A DNA stretch of 64,000 nt from Pinus tabuliformis (lineage: Eukaryota; Streptophyta; Pinopsida; Pinales; Pinaceae): NCBI GenBank assembly GCA_031772625.1, contig CM062805.1, forward strand, positions 517,370,102 through 517,434,101. The letters are read 5' to 3'. A program made the translations under genes and the position numbers. The notes below the pieces were generated by a model. That model worked only from the letters and a program-made list of their open reading frames with translations, did not search any database and was not told the origin of the DNA. This document shows, one piece after another, positions 12,321-25,211 of this stretch; within the stretch, counting starts at the first letter, position 1; each line of letters opens with the position of its first letter.

Positions 12321-12737
12321 TCACAAATCTCTGTTTAATGCATAGTTTGCTAATGAGTCAGTTAATGTGTTAAAGTTTCTAGAAATATGTTGATATTGAA
12401 TGTACTCAAAATGTCTTTCCAAAAGACAAACTCTAAGGAACATACAAAGAATTGTTGGATTTCAGATAGTATAAATGTTTGTTAGTTGTAGTACAATGAG
12501 TTGTGAATCCAGCCTAATGATGATTTGATAGATGCCAAGTGAAATGGCATTAGAGGGAAGTTTGATCAATGTGCTATACTCAATGATATTGTTCCTTAAT
12601 CGACCGATACAAATCCCTTGAAAAATCACTAACTCACCACTTGGAGTGAAAATGGCCCATGCTGCAGAAGATAAGTTCTATGTACTACGAATAGCACCAT
12701 CAGCGTAACCAACAAACAGTTCCAAAGGTTCCCACAT
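12321..12737 (-). pseudogene. Second RNase H (aRNH-type) downstream of Tat integrase
   Basis: The reading from MWEPLELFVGYADGA shows all four expected acidic positions. They are Asp in GYADGA, Glu in NNIIEYS, Asp in IIRLDSQLIVLQL and Asp in NTLTDSLANYAL, with the late HIS (usual HIP/HIS) block before the last Asp. Only two internal stops interrupt it. RNase H degrades RNA in RNA-DNA hybrids during reverse transcription. Some Tat-lineage elements are known to hold an additional archaeal-type RNase H; here it sits after integrase, about 100 nt beyond the integrase stop. It is preceded by a splice-acceptor-like TTTGTTGCAG. It could be translated by splicing from the upstream gene or be a separate cistron. 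Confidence 0.75.
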
Positions 12738-12846
12738 CTGCAACAAATGCAAATCGGATTACTTAACCACACAAAAACTCTAAAAGACACATGGACACAC
12801 ACACATGAAATTGAAGCGTATATATAGTGATTTTTACTACACTCAA

Positions 12847-14030
12847 TTAAGCATAGTAACGTTTTAGATACAATCCATTTCGGGGCTGTGACAATGGAAT
12901 TCCATCATAATCCACCAACTCATAGGCACCTTTTGCCAAAACATGCTTGACAATATAAGGACCCATCCAAAGTGGTTCAAATTTCCTTGCTCCAAGTTTA
13001 TTAGCTTCCTGATCGTAAAGCAAGACCAAGTCTCCTTTTGAGAAAAGGCGAGGCTTGAACTTTTTGTCATATTGCGCCTTAATTCGTTTCTTATGTGCTT
13101 CGTTAGCCAATGCGGCTTCACGACGGGTTTCATCCAGATGGATAAGTTCCAAGAAACATGCTTCTTCTTCAGAAGTGTCGGGTAACAGGTCAATCGCGAG
13201 TTTGAGAGATGAAATTTTGCATTGTATCGGCAAGATTGCCTCCAGACCATAAACCAACTGAAAGGGTGTGAATCCAATTGCATTTCTCACCAAGGTTAGA
13301 TATGCCCACAAGGAAGAGTACAAGATTAAATGCCAGTTTTGTTTATGAACCCTTATCATTCTTTGAAGCATTCACTTCAGGACTTTGTTGATGGCCTCAA
13401 CTTGTCCATTAGCTTGTGGGTAGTATGGAGTAGAACTATCATGCGAAAGTCCTAACTTGGTAGTTAACTCACTCATCATGTAATTGCGAAAACACGATCC
13501 ATGATCTGTAACTATAGCCCGTGGTACACCAAACTAGGCAACCACGTGGTTGAAAAAGAAAAGAGCATCCATTTTTCCGCTGTTGTTTAATGTTGGCATC
13601 ACCTCAACCCATTTGGTAAAATAGTCAACGATGACTATAATGTACCCATGCCCCTTGACCGCGTTGGGGTTACATGTCATAAATTCAATGCCCCATTTGG
13701 CGAATTGTCCAACAACAACATCAGGATGCAATGGTGCAGGTGGTAATCTAGCTTTACGGTCATAGATCTGGCATGTGTGATAGCTTTTGATGGAAATTAT
13801 GCAATCTTTGAATATATTAGGCCAGAAGTAACCAACACGAAGAATTCTCTATGTGGTAGAATAACCAGATAAGTGTCCACCAAAAGCACTTGAATGGAAA
13901 TCATTCAAAACTTTCTCAACTTCCTCATGAGTGAGGCACCTTCATAAAATCGTATCGATACCACGATGATAAAGAGTGTCGCCAACGATCAGATAATCTT
14001 TGGCTTGGTATCGGATACGTCGCTATTGCG
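12847..14030 (-). pseudogene. Tat integrase
   Basis: In element order, an HHCC-like zinc-binding stretch (GGHLSGYS, CQIYDRKARLPPAP) is followed by the catalytic core. The core shows Asp in IVDYFTKWVEVMP, Asp in IVTDHGSCF and Glu in ANGQVEAINKVLK. The C-terminal part (13371-12847) has GFTPFQLVYGLEAILPIQ and a basic SH3-like tail ending RNGLYLKRYYA. It would insert the cDNA into the genome. The frame is cut by stops before the ATG at 13731, after FFNHVVA, and before 13371. Confidence 0.85.
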
Positions 14031-14046
14031 AGTGAGAGGTATCTGG

Positions 14047-15410
14047 CTAGAAAGTTTGGGTCTGGAGATAAATCAGTATATCTCCATACCATGCATCAGA
14101 TGATGAAATCAGGAACAGAGACTCATCCAAAATTGATGGTTCTGATGTTGAATCGATAGAATTCGAGGGAAGGTCACAAAGTAGCTCGGCGAAAACTAGA
14201 GATTTCTTTGATTTGGACTTGATGAATTCTAGATCAAACTCCTGCAAAATGATGATCCATTTTGAGTATTTTCCCCCCAACAATTGACGTGACAAAATAT
14301 ATGTCATAGGGTTGCAATCCAAAATGACAATGGTCTTTCGGAGCAGGATATAGTGGTGAAATCTCTGTACAACTTGAATAGTTGCCAAAGCTAGTTTCTC
14401 GACATAAGAGTACTTAATTTCTGTATCATTGAGATTGTGGCTCAAATAATATATCGGATGTTCAATCCCATCTTCCTCTTGGACTAAAACCATTCCAATG
14501 GTTGTATCTGCAGTGGTGAGATACAGGAAGTAGTCGTTTTGATAATTCAGGGAATACATTAATGAGGCTCTAATCAAGGTATCTTTAATAGCATCAAAGG
14601 AAGCTTATGTAACCTGATCCCAATGGAAGGGTATCCCATTGTTCAATAAATGAGTAAATCCTTTATCCATTTCAGTGTAATTGGGAATGAACCTCCTCAG
14701 TTAGTTAGCCTTCCCTTGGAGTCTCTATCACTGTAGTAGATTTGAAAGTGGAGGTAAATCAAGGATTGGATTGAATTGAATTCCCTCCTTAGACACTATG
14801 AAACCAAGCAAACGACTAGAACCAACACAAAACACACATTTGTGTGGATTGAGTAATATTTTGTAGTGTCGGCACCATAAAAATATAGCTCTCAAATGCT
14901 ACGGGTGATTAGTCTGCTTTTGTGAATGAGCAGGCAAATCATCAAGGTAAGGTTGAACAATATGTTTTATGTCATGGAAGGCATAATTCATTGCCCTTTG
15001 AAATGTTGCCCCTACGTTATTCAAACCAAAATGGAGTTTCCGATAAGCGAATGTGCCCCATGGACAAGTAAAAGTAGTTTTAGATTGGTCATCTGGGCAG
15101 ATATTGATCTGATTATAGCCGTAAAAGCCATCCATAAAAAAGAATATTTCACATCTAGCACATGCATAAATTATCTGGTCGATAAAGGGAGTAGGATAAT
15201 TGTCTTTTGGACAAGTCTGATTAACATCCCTATAATTGATGCCCACTCGTATTGTCCCTTGTTTCTTCGTGACAAGAACAATATTGGAAACCCAGTCAGT
15301 AAGGGGACATGGTAAATGAAACCAGCATGTAAAAGTTTTTCAACTTCTACCTTAATGGCAACATCCTTCTTTGGATGAACGGGTTAGAGACGCTGTCATA
15401 ATGGTTTGAC
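14047..15410 (-). pseudogene. Tat reverse transcriptase and first RNase H
   Basis: RT motifs in order: DWVSNIVLVTKK (partly decayed), INYRDVNQTCPKDNYP, FFMDGFYGYNQI, LHFGLNNVGATFQRAMN, and the catalytic box YLDDLPAHS. The connection and Ty3-type RNase H follow at 14577-14047 (YLTTADTTIGMVLVQEEDG, IYYLSHNL, YVEKLALATIQVVQRFHHY, LLGGKYSKWIIILQEFDLEF). Several stops and a frame change lie between 14890 and 14580. This RNase H is the ordinary gypsy type and is distinct from the one at 12321-12737. Confidence 0.85.
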
Positions 15411-16042
15411 ATCAGGATACATTTTTATTTCATGTTCAACTATACTAGAGTCAATTCCTGGCATCTCCTTGTATGACCATGCAAACATATCTCAAAATTC
15501 ATGAAAGAGAGCACGATAAATATCAAGTTCTGATGGAGAACAAGATTGTCCAACATGAATTTTTTCTACAATGTTAGGTTTGGTCGAAATATTGATAGAA
15601 ATAGTTTCTTCAATATTTGACAAGTTTCGCTTAGAATCTTCTGTATATATGAAAAAAGAATTAGAAAGTAAATTGACAACTTAAGGGTGATTAAATCCAT
15701 TTGATTAATCTTCAATGTGATCTGGAAGATGGGAACGATGATGATAATCCTCCCATGGTTCTCCTTCCATCATCATTGATTGGATGATTCCTTCATCAGT
15801 AGAAAATATACGTGAAAAAGGATCAGAAGAAGTACCAAATTCTAATGAATGATCTACCCATACAATTGACAAAAATGGATTTGGGTTTGCCGCACAAGCC
15901 AGAAAAATTGATTGCTATGCAAGTTCAATAAGGCTTAGTGGCATGATTTCATTATTACTATCAACTTCAAAACTATTGGTAATCCTCCTTAAGTTAGATG
16001 AAGTGGAAGATATCATGTTGCAAGTCTCAAAATTTTCCACTG

Positions 16043-16534
16043 CTACCAAATTTGATGGTGGTGGTAATGAAATGTACCCATTAGGGAAGAGTCTTTAAAG
16101 ATACCTACACCAATGTTTTGGAGAGATAGTGGGGGTCTATGTACCAATGGAATGCTTCCAGTAACCTGTGAACTAGAGGCGAAGAAGGTGAGTTGGTCGA
16201 TAACTGTGATTCCACCTTTATGAGGAAATGAAATCATACGAAAGTATGTTGAAACCACAGCAGCCATGGCATAAACCCATGGTCTTCCTAGTAAAATGTT
16301 GTAGTCAAGGGGTCCGTCAACTACCTCAACTTCAACTGTTACCGTTTTTCCTCCTAGTTTGATTTGCAAATTACTCAATATTCCACAAGGCATATATGTG
16401 CGACTGTCAAAAGCTTTTAATGTTGTTGGTGAATGTGACAAAGGTGGTGAGCCAAGTGTTTTCCAGCAACTCATAGACATTATACAAGTAGATGCCCCCT
16501 CGTCAATAATGGTTCGATGAACAAGTTTATTCAA
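16043..16534 (-). pseudogene. Tat aspartic protease
   Basis: A 163-residue open segment has the active-site motif IDEGASTCIMS, a flap-like region (PCGILSNLQIKLGGKTV), and VVDGPLDYNILLGRPWVYAM. It would cleave the gag-pol precursor. The DEGAS variant of the usual DTGA/DSGA is typical of the Tat lineage. The open frame ends in a stop at 16043, and the link to RT (15410-16040) is broken by stops. Confidence 0.85.
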
Positions 16535-16799
16535 GGAATTTACTTGAATCAGAAATGCTAATTATGCTGGTAACTGTGGCGTATAACCCGCATGGTTGAA
16601 AACCACAAGATTGGAATCAGTTGGATCGATTCCACCAATTGCTAACAACAAAGCCTGCTTTTGGGAGGGACAGTTCTGAAGTACCTCGAGTGTAGACATA
16701 GTAGAAGGTGACTGAGCCAAATCTTCTACTATATTATAATTCTATGCAGCTAAGCTCAAGGGTTAAATGTCGATTTATGTACAACTCCCTTAGGTAGTT

Positions 16800-17992
16800 T
16801 TATTGTTAACTCTGGTGCAATAGGTGGTGGAATAGGATCATTCGAAGTTGTAGTCGAAGGGTTAGGTCGATTAGCCTAGTTATTCGATGACGATGGTTGA
16901 TTTCCATAATATTTACTTTGTGTTGACACCAAAAAATCATCTTTCTTCTTAGAGGTGGATAACATAAGCATTTGGGAAGTGGAAGCTTGGTTTGTAGCAA
17001 CCATATTTGTCTCCGATTTTGGAAAAGGATCAGTCAATACCGTAGATGTATTAGAAGTCTTTAGAAGTTTTGAGACTTTGGAGCGGTGTGAACAATCTCA
17101 CGTAAAATTCTCATCGTTATAGATCAAACACAGGTAACGAGGTTTCCTAGCCGAAGAAGAGGAATCAGATGATTTCTCTTGAGGGGAGTTATTTTGTTTC
17201 TTCTTGTTTTTCCCCTTTTTCTTACCTCCTGGTTGCTTTTCATTCTTGCCCTTGTCAGATGACATGACATTGATTTCGGAAGTAAGAGTGTTATCAGGTG
17301 CATTTGTAGTTTGATTGGTAATGGAAAGTGTTTGACCAGATGGTCTACCTGCCATTTGTGTGCTTGAAGAACCAATCACACCGTTGCCGGCATGAGAGTC
17401 CTTACTTGATGGTGGAGGAGGAACAATGAAAGCTGGTCGGGGTGCATTCAGAATCTTGTCATAGAGTGTGCCAAACTGTGTATAAATCAAGTCCAAATAT
17501 TGGGCACGAGCAATTACTTGCTCTTCTGTGACAACTCCACCTTTCTCCACATCCTCAGTGATAGATGGCAGCAAGTATTTTATAAACCACTCAGCTAGAA
17601 GATGATCAGGAATTAAAGTTTTAACCATTCGACGACGACGACGCCACTCATGAATATGATCAGAGATATGAGTAGCAATAGTCTATTTAAAGTTGATTAA
17701 TAGTTCTGTTCCAGTATCATATCGTATGGGTAACTGGAATTGGGTTAAAAACATGGTATCTAATGTAGTGAAGTTATCAAAAGAAGCTCATGGTAACTCG
17801 ATGTACCACTTCGCAGTGGGACTAGTAAGTGTTCTCTGGAAAAGACGAAGTCTAATAGAATCATCATTCAAGGAGTTTGATGAACACCATAAATGAAAAG
17901 TCATGACATGGTTGGACAGGTCTTCTTCAGGATTTCCATTGAATTTCAGAATATCAGAAGGTAACTTATGAGGAATCACCTACCACCAAGGT
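16800..17992 (-). pseudogene. Tat gag, C-terminal part (after the nested insertion)
   Basis: 17979-17788 reads LPSDILKFNGNPEEDLSNHV...FHLWCSSNSLNDDSIRLRLF, a retrotransposon gag core. 17628-17098 continues it (LLAEWFIKYLLPSITEDVEKGG) into a Pro/Ser/Lys-rich region with a GKKKGKNKKKQ basic patch. A decayed tail lies near 17000-16800. The gag frame is interrupted at 17992/21907 by the nested element. Confidence 0.8.
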
Positions 17993-19008
17993 TGTTATGG
18001 GTAAATTTAGTGTCTTTTCAAACGACTAACCCCTAGACCTAGTAGCAAGTCTAGAACAACAGTTAAAGTAATTCTATTGCTTTTCCTATAGCTAATAGAT
18101 AAAAGAAAGAGGAGCAAAAGTACTAAATTGTATCTCTCGCTCGATCCCTCTTCCCTTTGACCTCTTTTACTACTCCCTTCTGTACTTAACTCGCTTGAAA
18201 GGTACTTGCACACAAGTTGAGATAGAAAACCATCAAAGCATACATATCAATTTATTAACTAAACACATTATAGAATCGAAAATACAATGTACATTTCATA
18301 ACACATGAATGGGAAAAAACATAGAACTCTTTATTGATAGAAAGGAAGATTACAACCCATGTAGATGCATGTCCGATTCAGCGTCATCCTCCCAGCTTCA
18401 AACCCTTCTCTCCTCATGGAAACAAAAATTTGACATGATAACATTACTCTCTCTACTAATCTCATCCAAGCAGCATTTCCTTAACTCCAAAAGTTTCAAC
18501 CTAGACCAGCATTGAATTCTTGGTCTTTTTATAGTTGAATAGAGGAGGTTAGGCCATTAATGGCCCCCTTGAATGCTTTGCCATATTTGGGAAGTGGTTC
18601 CATGGAGGAAGGGATAATGGATTAAGGTTCATTCATCTCCTTCCTCATCCAAAAGCGAGCCCAATCCTTCTAGAAACCCCTAGAATCATCCATTGGATGA
18701 GGAATAAAAAATGATTCATTTGAAAAATTTGATGGATCTCACCCATCGCAAGTGAAACAAAGGATAGGTGTGATGCATAGCACCCAGACAGTGTAGTGCC
18801 TACCATTCATTATAGCTAGATAGAAGTCCACTTGCGATGATCTCCTTAGGGATATTTTTTGGATAAATGGTGTCATGAAACTATTGGGAAGCAAGCATGA
18901 TGTAGGTTAACTTCATTAGGGAATGACAAAAACTGAATTAGGGGTTGATAGACCCTAATAATACAGATTTGGAAGTTGGGGTTGATGTGCCCAAATTTTC
19001 CTGTAACA
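17993..19008 (-). repeat. 3' LTR of the nested derivative
   Basis: 1016 bp, nearly identical to 20892-21906 by inspection. The adjacent interior starts on + with GATGTCCCCTAAAG, the complement of the PPT. Confidence 0.88.
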
Positions 19009-20870
19009 GATGTCCCCTAAAGTATGAAGTCGAAAATAACCATGTCAAGTGAGGTGCTTTACCACTTTGGAGAGAAGGTTTCAAACCAGAAGGTGACCTG
19101 CATCAGTTACAATACAAATATCATGATAGTTTGTTTTTTTTTCTCACAATTTTCAGCTGAGGGAAGGCATACCCATGCTTAGCTTGTAAACTTTCATTAC
19201 ATGTACAAATATAGCTGTCTACAGATGTAGACCCATGAGTGGATGACCATGAATGTAAGGCCATTGTACATTTGATATAGTACTCCTGAATATATCGCAG
19301 CCCGGATGGATGAAACTAGATCTGGGGTCTTCAATCTTGTCCAATCTTTCTCTCAATGTACAAGTCTAATAATGTGAATAGATGATCTGAAGTCGAACAT
19401 GGAGAGACATTGTCTAATTACCATCCAATGATGTAAGTCGTTAACAAACACGAGAGGAATCACCGATAATGATAATGACCCTCAAGGTACTGCAGTACAT
19501 TTCGCAAGGTGTGAATAAATGATTTGGTGTCGAACACCAAACAAAGTCTTTTGGTCGAATGCCATTGATGTCAACCTATCGCTAGAAGTGAGAAACCTAC
19601 CATTGATGTATGCAAGCCTCAAGGTACTGAAGGGATGTTTCTAAGTCAACTTCTTGGATGATGTGCTGATGTCGACAAGAAGCGACTCGTCGCAGGTGGG
19701 CCTTGATGTATCCCACATCAACAACACGAAATGAGGTAAAGGATTTTGGAGATGAAACATTGACTGACGACACAAGGTTCAGGAATGGCGGGCATGAAAA
19801 TGAAGGTTTACTGTATTGCAAAGGATGAGGTTTTGAACTGAATGACTTCTCTTAAACATTTCAGCGACACTGAAGTGAATTTGTAGCATTGACCCAAAAC
19901 AAAGTGACGGATGGTATGATAGACCAACGATGTGATAACCATCAAGCTGAGTGACCCAAATCACATAGTCACGGTGATAAGGTGAAAGTGTCATGTTCAA
20001 GAGTGACCTGCTACCATAAAGTGTTCCCATCATTTCCCATTTTCCCCAGTCATTTCTAACTAGTACCTCTTTATTTTTAATCAAGCTTGAGGAGGATAAC
20101 ATATGATTGTTTGTAATTCCACCCTTCAGGTGAATCCATCTCTATTCGATGTTTTAACGAGTCTAGCAAAGGTGAAACTCAGTCTTGTCTATATGGACAA
20201 GTTTGTCACTATTTGGTGCTTTTAACGAGTTTAACAACAAAGATAACTCGGTCCTTTTCATGTTTAGAGCATCTGAAAAGGGACTAAAAGAGAACTCCAA
20301 AAGTTATTTTTTGTACATTTGTCTCTCAAGCCAGAAAAAGCATGAAACAATATAAGAGAGAACCTATTGATCATGTTTGACCAACGAGTACCTTTTTCGT
20401 AGTTAATCTATCTCAGCCCGAAAAAAGGGGTAAAACTATACTGAGTAGATATCGATTTTTATCCATTAACAAGCTAGAAATGACAAGGTCTCAGCAATAT
20501 TTTCATGTTTAGAGAGTTTGAAAAGAGCTTAAAGAGGACTCCAAGGGGGTTCCTTTTTCGTTTTTAACAAAGCTCTAAAAAGCGATAAAAGTTTGCTTTG
20601 TGGTCAAAGATGTTGAATTTACACGTAAGGACATCATAACTGTTTGCCAATTGTTAATCTTGCTCAAGATACCATCAAAAGATTAAACAATACATTTTCA
20701 TGGATTAAATAAATAAAAAACTAATGTTTACTCGATTAATGTGCAAGAAATAAACATAAATACTAGTTATTACCATTCATTATCACCATCTGTTTTACCT
20801 TCTAACTTCTGGAGCAGTTTTTCCCCGAAGAGCACCAGTTGATTACGGAGGATTGAAGGGATAGGATTTA

Positions 20871-20888
20871 TCCCTAGTGGAGTCGCCA
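20871..20888 (-). other. Primer binding site of the nested derivative
   Basis: The minus strand reads TGGCGACTCCACTAGGG, three bases inside the 5' LTR. It is better preserved than the site of the outer element. Confidence 0.72.
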
Positions 20889-20891
20889 TTT

Positions 20892-21906
20892 TGTTATGGG
20901 AAAATTTAGTGTCTTTTTGAACGACTAACCCCTAGACCTAGTAGCAAGTCTAGAACAACAGTTAAAGTAATTCTATTGCTTTTCCTATAGCTAATAGATA
21001 AAAGAAAGAGGAGCAAAAGTAATAACATGTATCTCTCGCTCGATCCCTCTTCCCTTTGACCGCTTTCGCCACTCCCTTCCGTACTTAACTCGCTTAAAAT
21101 GTACCTGCACACAAGCCGAGACAGAAAACCATCAAAGCATACATATCGATCTGTTAACTAAACACATTATAGAATCGAAAATACAATGTACATTTCATAA
21201 CACATGAATGGGAAAAAACATAGAACTCTTTATTGATAGAAAGGAAGATTACAACCCATGTAGATGCATGTCCGATTTAGTGTCATCCTCCTAGCTTCAA
21301 ACCCTTCTCTCCTCATGGAAACAACAATTTGACATGATAACATTACTCTCTCTACTAATCTCATCCAAGCAGCATTTCCTTAACACCAAAAGTTTCAACC
21401 TAGACCAGCATTGAATGCTTGGTATTTTTATAGTTGAATAGAGGAGATTAGGCCATTAATGGCGCCCATGAATGCTTTGCCATATTTGGGAAGTGGTTCC
21501 ATGGAGGAAGGGATAATGGATTAAGGTTCATTCATCTCCTTCCTCATCCAAAAGCGATCCCAATCCTTCTAGAAACCCCTAGAAGCATCCATTGGATGAG
21601 GAATCAAAATGATTCATTTGAAAAATTCGATGGATCTCACCCATCGCAAGTGAAACAAAGGATAGGTGTCATGCATAGCACCCAGACAACGTAGTGTCTA
21701 CCATTCATTGCAGCCAGATAGAAGGCCACCTGCGATGATCTCCTTCGGGACATTTTTTGGATAAATGGTGTCATGAAACTCTTGGGAAGCAAGCATGATG
21801 TAGGTTAACTTCATTAGGGAATGAAAAAAACTGAATTAGGGGTTGATAGACCCTAATAATACAGATCTAGAAGTTGGGGTTGATGTGCCAAAGTTTTCCT
21901 ATAACA
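20892..21906 (-). repeat. 5' LTR of the nested derivative
   Basis: 1015 bp. On the minus strand a TATAAA-like box lies at 21427-21432. The last base is followed by the aaggt duplication. Confidence 0.88.
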
Positions 21907-21911
21907 AAGGT

Positions 21912-23875
21912 GCATAAAGAATTGGGTCATTGGTGAGATGATTTAGATCTGGTAACTCAAGTGTCATAATGAAAGGCAACTATCTATTGAGGTCAGGTTG
22001 AGCATATCCAGGGTAAGATGGAATTTCCTAGGAAATGGGCCTTTTCATACCAGCATAAGGAATCTACTGCTAGTAACCTTGATATGGGTAAGTTTGTTGA
22101 GAAAATCTGGTGTAAGGTTGTTGTTGTTGTGCACTAGGGTAAATTTGTTGTTGTCCAAACCCAGCATAGGCTTGTTGACCAGGGCCTGGATAAACTTGTT
22201 GCTGACCAAACCCAGCATGAGCTTGTTGGCCAAGTCCATGTTGAGGTTGGTATTGCTGGAATTGTTGCTGTTGATATTGGGGCTGCCAAGGCTATTGAAG
22301 CAACTATTGTTGTTGTTGGTACAACGGTTGTTGATTTAACAGTTGTTGTTTCCCACCAATGTAAGGTTGAACAGGTTGTGAATACACTAAACCAGTGTAA
22401 GTCTGAGTCATTCCAGTAAATGGTAAACTAGCCTGAAGTTGTTGGACTCCAGACACAAGTGGTTGTTGTAAAACTACCTAAGAAGGTTGGATTTGTATAC
22501 CTGAAACTTAGGGGTCTAAGGTTGAAGGGCCAGCTTGCACAGGTTGTGATACAACAATCTGGGCTTGTGACTACGACACAGTTGTAACAACAAGTGTTGT
22601 AGGTATGGATGAGATAGATTGCATAAGTTGTGATGGATACACAAGCCTAGGTTGAATGAACATGGTTGGCTGCCACTGACAGACAATCATTCCAGGCTGA
22701 CCTAAAGACAACAGCATACCGACATATGGTTGCTCCCCAGAATATGGAGGATAAGGAAAATATGTATATTGTTCTCCGTATGGGGGTAGTCCGTTGTTAA
22801 GCGGATACATAGGACGGTAACCAGATGAATTGGCTTGATGTGAACTTGATGGGTCCAGCTATTCGGCACCCATAAATGAGGAACCAGATAAAATTATAGT
22901 ATATGACATTGGTGAAGACCAAGGACTAGAAGCAACACCTGAGTGGGTTCCCGATAAATATTGGTAACCCGATGGGATGTACGGAACACCATACAAGCGT
23001 GACTCAGGTGTCGTAGTAAACATCGAAGAGGTTGCAAGAAAGGATTTTGCCATAGCCGTAATAGATGGTATGGTCTGGGATGTTGTCTCTGCCATAGTCA
23101 AATGTCCAAATAAGTTTCCTAATGAATCAACAGGTGTCTAAAAGTAATCAAGATCAAAAGGAGCAATGAAATGAGGAGTATAAGGATACAAATAAATTTC
23201 AGTTCCAAAATGTAATGGAGTTCTAGGTGATTCTACCTCAGGTTCCTATTCTATTGAAATCAAACCAGGTGGAAGAATTTCATCGTCTGGTCCAGAAAAT
23301 ATTTCTGGTTGTTTTTGAGGTAAAGAGGAGGTCTTGATAGTTACAGACATCTGAGGATCTACCGATCGATCTTCTTTTGGTAGGATAACAACTTCTGATT
23401 GTTCCACCTCAAGATCCAAATGTTCTGGTAAAAGAACAAGTTCAGGTTGGGCTTTGTGAACAACATCTAGTTTAGAAGTAACTTCTGATTGAACAGTGAT
23501 GGGTTCAGGATCCAACTCTGGTCGAACAGATTCAGGTTCAGAAGTAATTTCTTGTTGAACAACTTTAGATTGAGAATCAATTTGTTGTTGAACAACTTGG
23601 GTTACCGTTTCACTAGATTTAGTTCTAGTTTCCTTAGGTAATTGTGGAGATTCCACTTTAGTAACAAATGTACCAGTAACCATAGGAGTAACTAGGGTCA
23701 CAGTACTTACCAGTATAGGTGTTTCTGGTAATTCATATGAAGAACCAGATTCTTGTGAAGTACTGGATCCAGTCAAATGAGACCTCTTTGACTAAATAGG
23801 TGTAGCTTCGGGTGGTAAAGGTGGTTTACTCGCTGCTCTCCATGAATGACGGGGTAAGGGTTGATTTTCCTCCAT
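21912..23875 (-). pseudogene. Tat gag, N-terminal part with Gln/Pro-rich region
   Basis: A likely start ATG at 23875 opens MEENQPLPRHSWRAASKPPL. An acidic Val/Glu/Pro-rich stretch follows (23776-23246), then Ser/Thr-rich and Tyr/Pro-rich stretches (23101-22571). A Gln-rich block at about 22500-22000 has GFGQQQ-type repeats; its complement appears on + as repeated TTGTTG. The frame shows a handful of stops. It joins the gag core at 17992 across the nested element, whose insertion duplicated aaggt. The extended disordered N-terminus looks large for a gag and may be an additional upstream domain, as in Ogre-like elements. Confidence 0.7.
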
Positions 23876-25211
23876 GATTGTTGATTGATTTTATTACAAA
23901 AAAGAAATAAACAAAAAGGGGTAAGCTAGGAAAAAAGGTTTACTAAGAAACTGTGAACTGCAGAATACCTCCTGGTGAACCAAGAAGTACAGACAGGCAA
24001 TCTCCCTGAATGCTATGTTCGGTGTAACACAATGTACAAGGTGCCAACTCGGTTACCTAAGGATGGATAGCAACCTAGTGTTGTCCTCCTATATATACCC
24101 GAAAGTACGAGGAGGCCCAATCCGTATTAGCGCTATCTAATGCAAAATCGCACAGTGAGAGCATTCCCATATACTTTACATACTGTAACACCACCCTATA
24201 TACTCGAAGGTACGTGGACGAGCTACGATATACTCATGTACGTGGAATGAGATATCACACTTGGGATGTATTGTAGACAAGTTAGTGACAACTGCTATTT
24301 TTTACGACGCTGAGACACGTCTCTAGCCTAGAACCTCTAAATGTTATTCGTTAGGTGACAATGCTTGAGGTTAATTTTAAGTTGACCTTGATTAGGAATT
24401 TTCCTTTCAAGGTTCACCATGTGATGTATTTTCGATTCCTAGAATGCAACTAATATTATAAGAATTCTTTCCATTCAATTTAACAATGAAAATATTAGCT
24501 AATAGGGATAGAGCAATCATATTTCTTTTAATCAAAGAGCAGAGAGCACAATCTAATGCAAGTTCGCTAAACTATTCCTATGAGCACATGCAAACTTTTT
24601 CAATGCATGATGCAAGTTTTTCTTTTTGATTCCCTTAATGTTATGATGAACAAAAAAGGAAACTAATGCACATACAATCAATTAATCTTTTTACAAGAAA
24701 GAAGACATTACGACAGTTTTGTTTCGATGGAAAATTAGATTTTCTTTCAAACAAATATTAATCGACTATAATCTAACTTTGACAATGAATCAATAATGAC
24801 AAAGAAATCATTTAAGAAAAATTAATCAATCAAGTCAAAGTAGGGCTAGCAAAGGAGGTACAATATCGATTTCAGAGACATGACACTCATTGATCATTCA
24901 ACAAGCAACCAAAACAGAAGAAATTTGGTAAAAAACCCTATTCAAAGGTGGAAAACTGACCCAAGGAGGATCAACAAAGCCCTGAATGGGAGATAGTACA
25001 CTTTAGAGCACTGTCCCTAAGCCAAGGGTGCTCTCCAGCGCACTGTGTCCCTCACAGGCCTGCATTGGTGACAGTAAGCCATTTCAAGAGGCAACTAAAC
25101 ACAAATTTTGACCAAAATCCCTTCAACAAGGCTAAAATACAATCAATGAAAGGAAGTAAGGTCTGCTAGAGTGTCCTAGGATGTGAATAAGCTACTTGGA
25201 ACGATGATCGT
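23876..25211 (-). other. Tat leader (5' untranslated region)
   Basis: About 1.3 kb between PBS and gag with no ORF of note. Nothing in it could be assigned to a splice or packaging function by eye. Confidence 0.5.

Larger units (their letters stand above)
17993..21906 (-). mobile_element. Non-autonomous, internally deleted Tat relative nested in gag
   Basis: LTRs lie at 17993-19008 and 20892-21906 (TGTTA...TAACA) with perfect target duplications aaggt (17988-17992 and 21907-21911). The 1.9-kb interior has no protein domain. Nearly all of it aligns with the 3' region of the surrounding element (8705-10530), and a short 5' piece with a PBS is kept. It therefore retains only LTRs, PBS, a conserved 3' block and PPT. 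It probably moved with proteins supplied by a full relative. Confidence 0.88.
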
